NCBI GenBank assembly: GCA_036939755.1
Contig: JALLAZ010000619.1
Span: 1 to 13,323, forward strand
DNA: 13,323 nucleotides
Direction: 5' to 3'
DNA from: Stephanodiscus triporus
Lineage: Eukaryota > Bacillariophyta > Thalassiosirophyceae > Thalassiosirales > Thalassiosiraceae
This document shows positions 8,787-13,323 of this stretch, piece by piece. Below the pieces are notes generated by a model. That model saw only the letters and a list, made by a program, of their open reading frames with translations. It made no database searches and had not been told where the DNA came from. The first letter of the stretch is position 1. The number at the start of each line of letters is the position of its first letter. Made by a program: the position numbers and the translations under genes.

Positions 8787-9661
8787 CTTTTCGACATGTC
8801 ATGTGAATTCACTGATGGCGGCTATGGACTTGATTTTATTGCAGTTGGTGTTCCTCCTGAAGGCACTTTGTCTGTGCTTGTCATCTTGCGTGGAATATTG
8901 CGGCGGCAAGCTTTGTCTTTTGAAGGGATTTGGCGGTTAAAAAAAAAAGAAATACAATGATCCAATTCCTCTGTATGTACATTTGATTAGAATTTGAGAA
9001 ATACAATATATGAAAACCACGCTTACACTAAACTACCAATTCCTTTGGTTTAATTTGAAAATCTATTTTATTTTGGCTCCCAGGTTGATTGGAGGCTAAA
9101 GCGAGGAGAGAGATTTGGAGGGGGCGCCCCCCCCCCCCCTCGCGCAAAACCAGACATGAGGAGTCCCGGCGCCAGCCTCCCTCCGATCATGTCATTGCCA
9201 AAGGAAAGGAGGCTATCGATGCGAGGAGGAAGGGACCCCCTCTTCCCCGAAGCTGCCACTTTTCGTCGCCCGCATACATCTCGTCCGTCACCTATCGTCC
9301 GCCGCCTAAGCAACTGAGCAATAGAAGTAAAAAATCCCCAAACCCACCCTGAAGCATCTATTTTTGGTGCCGAAGGAGTCTGGCAATGGGGGTTAGAGCC
9401 ATTTTTTAACCACGGTTCCAAACCCAACCGCCAGGTATCTATTGTGTCTTTGGTATCTTTGTATGGTGCAGAAGCCTCTGGTTTCAAAGTTTCTTTGGCG
9501 AAAAAAAGGGTTAGCCCTAATTAACTAGGTAGCTAATTTTACTGGTGCCACCCCTATTAGCAAGCCGGTTGCCAAGTCCCAACTGCAAGAATTCAGGGGA
9601 GACATACTCGTATGCACCAAAACAAACGTTGGCGAGATAAACAAGTGACACACTGCCCACA
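8787..9661. other. Intergenic region; C13 homopolymer; no supported gene
   Basis: The sequence upstream of the 259-aa ORF (8787-8960) is probably its promoter and 5' leader. A minus-strand frame at 9487-9068 starts only from TTG and has no domain, so I do not call it. A run of 13 C occurs at 9127-9139. 9500-9661 is the likely 3' flank of the multi-exon gene; an imperfect hairpin ('TTAGCCCTA...TAGGTAGCTAA') lies near 9510-9535 and no AATAAA is obvious. Confidence 0.4.
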
Positions 9662-12600
9662 TCAACGATTTTTTTTTGATGTTGGTCGTGAGGTTGATGG
9701 TGGCGCGGTTGGTGGTGGTGAGGTTTTGTGTGAGGTTGTTGGTTGCGACGTTGTTGGTTGCAAGGTTGATGGTCGTGAGGTTGTTGGTCGCGACGTTGTT
9801 GGTTGCAAGGTTGATGGTCGTGAGGTTGTTGGTTGCGACGTTGTTGGTTGCAAGGTTGATGGTTGTGAGGTTGGTGGTTTGGTTGGTGGTTTCAAGGGTG
9901 TTATACAACCATGGTCGGTAATATTGTCTTGCTGTGGCTTCTTAAGTAGCTTCGATTCTGCAATTCCATACAAAACCCTTGAATTCATTGAATTTTTAAT
10001 AATATCATCCACCTCCTTCCTTGTTGAATAATATTGATAGTCGTTTCCGTACTGACTTCTACTATCACGACAACCTTCTTCGTCCGGAAAACAGTTTGGC
10101 ATAATAATCACTTGACAGCTGTCGCTTCCAACATTGCCGGCGGAATCGGTTCCTGTGACAGTAATTTTATAGAATCGAAAAGTCAGGTCTCCCACAGTAG
10201 GATCTGCCTTACAAGGCCAGGGGTGGGGAATTTTATTATTTTCGCAGCTTCGATGTGGTTGAATGATTGAGATAATGTGAGTCTTTCATTCTTTGTTACA
10301 AACAATCAATTGACATCTCTGAATCTTATCGTACCTGTAGTCTTCATAGAGAAACTCCACGTCACGTCCAGAACCTGTGACCGCATATTTTACCAGCTCA
10401 GCCACTTTGTTATTGTGAAGGTCAAGCTCGTTAGTCTCCACGACTACATCGATTTGAATATCGGTTTCACAGTTGTCCTAGAAGTAAGAGAACAACCATA
10501 GGAAGATAATTTGTAGAGCGAGGCATTCTTGCTTCTGCACTGACTTAAACACACGATACTTACCACAACATTATAAAAGAACTTGGCTTCATTCAATTCA
10601 TAGTCTGAAATATCGGTGAGCTTTGATCTGTAATGATATAGAGTTCTACCATCACCAGAAACAACGTTGACTCCTTGAGTGCACTCCCGACGGAACCCAC
10701 ATTGGATGACTGGAGGTTCTTCATCAAGCTGCACTGTGACAAATTTTGAGGCCCCAGGCAGAGGATTGACAAAGGGTATATTGGTTGGAGGACCCGAAGA
10801 GTTACGACCATTGCAAGCAGCTATATTTTGCACTGGTGTGACTGTGTAACGAGTTTCTCTGCACGATCCAGTTCGGTTATTAATAATCAGTTCAAGATTC
10901 TCCGACGGTTGACAATCATCAACCACCGCTCCAAATTGATATCCCAAGAAGTTCCTCGCAAACTTTTCACTTTTGAACACCTCCTCTCTGTACACAAGTC
11001 TTGTAGTGTCATCGGCATCACCTCTAAAAAACGCGGAATCGCGGATAGTTAGCGAGGGTGGGTAACGATCCTCGCAATTATCTGGCTGCTCCCCATCTCC
11101 ATCGGAATCTATGTTATCGCACCCGGCTACGAAAGGAGAATTCACGACAAATTAATAATGAAACGCTTGTAGGGCTCAAAAAACAAATAATGTATATAAT
11201 TGAAGTCTCACCTCCAATAAGATATGCAATATAATCATAATTCCAAGTGCCATCACACAGCCTTTTTGGATCCTGGCATGACACTTTGGAGCAACCAATG
11301 TAACTACTGTCCTCGCAAGACTTATTTGTTGTTGGTTTCAACGTTGGACTAAAGGTGGGCTCCAAGGTCGTTGGCAGTGTTGGCGATGGTTGAGAAGTTG
11401 CGGTAGGGGTGCTCTTATATAAAAAGTCCTGTGCAATTGTGTACAATACACGTTGTGACTTGTTTGCAATGGTATCATCAACTTCTTTCTTAGCAGGATA
11501 AAAGCCATAGGACATTTCATACTTCTCTCTGGTACTGTTACAACCGTTTCTCTCCGTGTAACAGTATGGCAACAGTACAACATTGCACGTATCCCTTCCT
11601 GTATTGCCGGCAAAATCGGTTGCCACAACAGTAACAGTATAGAATCGAAAATGCGCATTACTCATGGTAGAATCTTTCTTACAAGGCCAGGACTGAGCCA
11701 ACGTAGCCAAGTATTCTTCCTGAGTAAGGTTTGGTGAGTTCTGGAAGCGAGATGAATCACAACTTCAATGGTGTAAATTGATTGAGAATGTGAGCCACTT
11801 AAGCTTTGTTATAACCAATATGATTTGACATATCTTGATCGTACCTGTAGTCTTCATAGAGAAACTCTACGTGGTCTTCTATAGAACCTGCGACTGCATA
11901 TTTTTTCAGCTTAGCCACTTCATTGTTGTGAAGGTCAAGCTCGTTAGACTTCACAACTACGTCTAATCGAACATTGTCTTCACAATTGTCCTAGAAGCAA
12001 GAGAACAAGCATAGGACAATATTAGTAGACCTTGGGAGTGAATGTGCGACACATCAACACATGACACTTACCACAACATTATAAAAAAAATTTGCCTCAT
12101 TGAATCGATCTTCAGAACTGTCGGATAACTTCATCATGTAATGATATAGAGTTTTACCATCATCAGAAACATCATCAATTCCAAGAGTGCTATCTAGGTG
12201 GAACCCACATTGGACGACTGGAGGTTCTTCATCAAGCTGCACAGTGACATTTTTCGAAAACCCAAACAGAGGATTTACGAAGGGTATATTGAATGGAGGA
12301 CCCGACGAGTTACGATCATTGCAAGCAGTTATATTTTGCACTGGCGTGAGCGTGTAATGAGTTTCTCTGCACGATCCACCTGTTCGGTCAATAATCAGTT
12401 CAAGATTCTCCGACGGTTGACAATCGTCAAATACACTAAATTGATATCCTAAAAAGTTTTTCACTGACTGTTCACTTTTGAACACCTCCTCTCTGTACAC
12501 AAGTCTTGTAGTGTCACTGTCATCACCTCTAAAATACACGGCATCGCGAATAACAAACGAGGGTGCGTAACGATCCTCGCAATTATCTTTCTTCTCATCT

Positions 12601-13284
12601 CCATCGGAATCAAACCCATCACACCCCACTAATACGACAAGGAGAATTCATGATGAGTCAATGCCAACACGCTCGGACAGTTCAGAAAACAGATCGGGTT
12701 GACGGTTGAATTCTCACCTGACTTTAGAAACGCAACATAATTCCAATTGGTATTGGTACCACCGCATAAGAATTTTGGATCCTCACACGAAACTTTGGTG
12801 TAATCATTGCATTTACCATTGATAGCGTCCTCACAGTCGGCTGTCAATCTTCGTCGAGTCTCATCATCCTCGCCGTCGTTACTTGGCATGGCCACCAAGA
12901 CTCCTCCAAGAAGAACCTTCAATTGTTGTGCAAGATTGAAAAGTGAGATGACGTTATCATGGACAATACCAACATTGAAACGTGTGACCTCTTGTCGCTC
13001 TTCCTCAAATCCACCATTTTGTCCATCCACCAGTTCTTCATATACTTTGGTTGATATGTCAAGAGCGAGGTACACGACGATGAATAAAGCTCTCAAGATT
13101 TGTTTAGAGATATACAAGGGGACTTTGCAAGCTGAGGCAGTTCCTGGGACAGCCGAGACAAAGGTGATACATAGCCCGTCCTGATCACCAATGAACTCTA
13201 AAGTAACACCTATTGCAAACAGAGCTTTTTCCAGTATAAAATTAGCTGTTGTCCATCCTATTCTGGCTGCTTCGTCGAATTGCT
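9662..13284 (-). CDS. Multi-exon secreted/surface-type protein with two tandem metal-binding-motif plus HYR-like modules (5' partial)
   Basis: Exons on the minus strand: 13284-12718, 12628-12072, 11990-11845, 11762-11212, 11126-10564, 10477-10335, 10247-9662. They sum to 3113 nt and join without a frame break into 1036 codons plus TGA (9664-9662); the start lies upstream of the window. Residues 1-148 (numbered from the first full codon) form an Ala/Val/Leu-rich helical region ending 'LFNLAQQLKVLL'. Residues 150-188 are a Cys-rich linker with 'KVSCEDPKFLC'. Module 1 (189-606): 'GCDGFDSDGDEKKDNCEDRY', an acidic DxDxD/Cys motif like MopE or thrombospondin type-3 repeats, then a conserved Cys domain ('DDCQPSENLELII', 'VTVQLDEEPPVVQCGF'), a 49-residue linker domain ending 'EFLYEDY', an HYR-like strand pair ('FYTVTVVATDFAGNTG', about 463-478), a Pro/Thr linker and a second 'KVSCQDPKRLC' linker. 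Module 2 (607-1036) repeats this and ends in a Pro/Thr/Ser tail. Extracellular location is inferred from Cys content, NSSG sites and HYR-like segments; no function is assignable. Confidence 0.8.
9731..9865 (-). repeat. 45-bp minisatellite (3 copies) encoding the Pro/Thr/Ser tail
   Basis: Copies 9731-9775, 9776-9820 and 9821-9865 differ by one or two bases. Each encodes the 15-residue unit PSTLQPTTSQPTTSR (or close), itself three pentapeptides, at about residues 972-1016 of the protein. Such Thr/Ser/Pro-rich tracts are typical of O-glycosylated extracellular stalks. All three minus frames and a plus frame are open across it, a composition effect. Confidence 0.9.
10248..10334 (-). other. Intron 6 (87 nt, phase 2)
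   Basis: Donor ACAG|GTACGA, acceptor ATCGAAG|C, giving the split codon AG|C (Ser). Read through, it contains an in-frame TGA. Like intron 3 it uses an AAG acceptor with little pyrimidine before it. Confidence 0.75.
10478..10563 (-). other. Intron 5 (86 nt, phase 0)
   Basis: Donor GTG|GTAAGT, acceptor TTACTTCTAG|GACAA, the same boundary bases as intron 2. Confidence 0.85.
11127..11211 (-). other. Intron 4 (85 nt, phase 1)
   Basis: Donor GGAG|GTGAGA, acceptor TTTCGTAG|CC. The split codon G|CC gives Ala before 'GCDNIDSDGD'. It separates module 1 from module 2. Confidence 0.85.
11763..11844 (-). other. Intron 3 (82 nt, phase 2)
   Basis: Donor ACAG|GTACGA, acceptor ATTGAAG|T. The split codon AG|T gives Ser. 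A second AG at CTTCCAG 21 bases downstream would put the following 'NSPNLTQEEYLATLAQSW' out of frame, so the AAG site is chosen. It is equivalent to intron 6. Confidence 0.75.
11991..12071 (-). other. Intron 2 (81 nt, phase 0)
   Basis: Donor GTG|GTAAGT, acceptor TTGCTTCTAG|GACAA. Read through, it meets a TGA after five codons although its length is a multiple of three. It is equivalent to intron 5. Confidence 0.85.
12629..12717 (-). other. Intron 1 of the window gene (89 nt, phase 1)
   Basis: Donor CAG|GTGAGA, acceptor pyrimidine-rich ending GTATTAG. The split codon G|TG gives Val before 'GCDGFDSDGD'. It matches intron 4 in position, phase and donor. Confidence 0.85.
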
Positions 13285-13323
13285 CTGTGAAGCAATGGCA
13301 ACGAAAAAGAGAGGAGCCTCATC
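13285..13323 (-). other. 3' end of an upstream intron (acceptor) of the multi-exon gene
   Basis: On the minus strand a pyrimidine-rich run ('tcctctctttttcgttgcc') leads to CACAG at 13289-13285, after which the exon frame opens. In the same frame there is a TGA at 13321-13319, so the coding frame cannot continue upstream here. An alternative AG two bases downstream (exon start 13282) would keep the same frame. Confidence 0.65.

Noticed and set aside
9127..9139. C13 homopolymer as a possible regulatory or phase-variable tract
   Set aside because: It is not within a supported gene, and homopolymers of this length are common sequencing or replication artefacts.
9068..9487. 139-residue minus-strand frame
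   Set aside because: It begins only with TTG, has no domain, and runs through a C13 homopolymer that would make the frame unstable.
9676..10031. Plus-strand open frames over the Pro/Thr minisatellite (Val/Gly/Leu-rich repeats)
   Set aside because: They are antisense shadows of the 45-bp repeat; the minus-strand frame joins in phase with six upstream exons.
10828..11052. Plus-strand frames inside the multi-exon gene (also 12198-12452 and 12807-13184)
   Set aside because: They lie opposite exons with clear module similarity and change between the two module copies, as non-coding shadows do.

Overview
The window looks like an accessory, transposon-rich piece of a eukaryotic nuclear genome. A diatom or related stramenopile is my best guess. 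The guess rests on short GT-AG introns of 81-89 bp, on an unassigned secreted-protein type that joins a DxDxD/Cys metal-binding motif to HYR-like domains, and on the look of the transposase and retroelement relics. This is pattern recognition from memory, not a search. There are no prokaryotic operons, rRNAs, tRNAs or CRISPR arrays that I can see.

Layout. Bases 1-2560 hold a decayed LTR-retroelement remnant on the minus strand: an RNase H-like segment and downstream pol-like sequence broken by a stop and a frameshift, a primer-binding-site-like sequence near 1877-1897, and a diverged direct repeat (72-168 and 2401-2510) that may be LTR remains. Bases 2560-5070 hold a perfect 12-bp hairpin, a short plus-strand Gln/Met-rich reading frame, a convergent minus-strand PIF/Harbinger-type (DDE_Tnp_4-like) transposase pseudogene with two in-frame stops, and a perfect 54-bp tandem duplication. 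Bases 5530-6518 are a plus-strand pogo/CENP-B-type (DDE_1-like) transposase pseudogene. It has kept all three catalytic Asp codons but carries several frameshifts and one nonsense codon. Bases 6520-8000 contain one weak ORF and otherwise nothing I recognise. Bases 8007-8786 are a GC-rich minus-strand ORF of 259 aa with a good start context and no recognisable domain.

The most informative locus is 9662-13284 on the minus strand. It is a seven-exon gene, open at its 5' side beyond the window, whose exons join without a frame break into about 1036 codons. It contains two tandem copies of one module: a Cys-rich linker, a DSDGD...DNCEDRY acidic metal-binding-like motif with a long Cys domain, a short linker domain, and an HYR-like Ig-fold segment. 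The introns recur at the same places, in the same phases (1,0,2 / 1,0,2) and with the same donor hexamers in both copies. The gene therefore grew by duplicating a block that included its introns. The last copy ends in an expanded Pro/Thr/Ser tail encoded by a 45-bp minisatellite instead of the Cys-rich linker seen in the first copy.

The transposon relics and the surface-type gene appear functionally unrelated. No multi-gene system is evident; the novelty lies in the architecture and recent evolution of the tandem-module gene.
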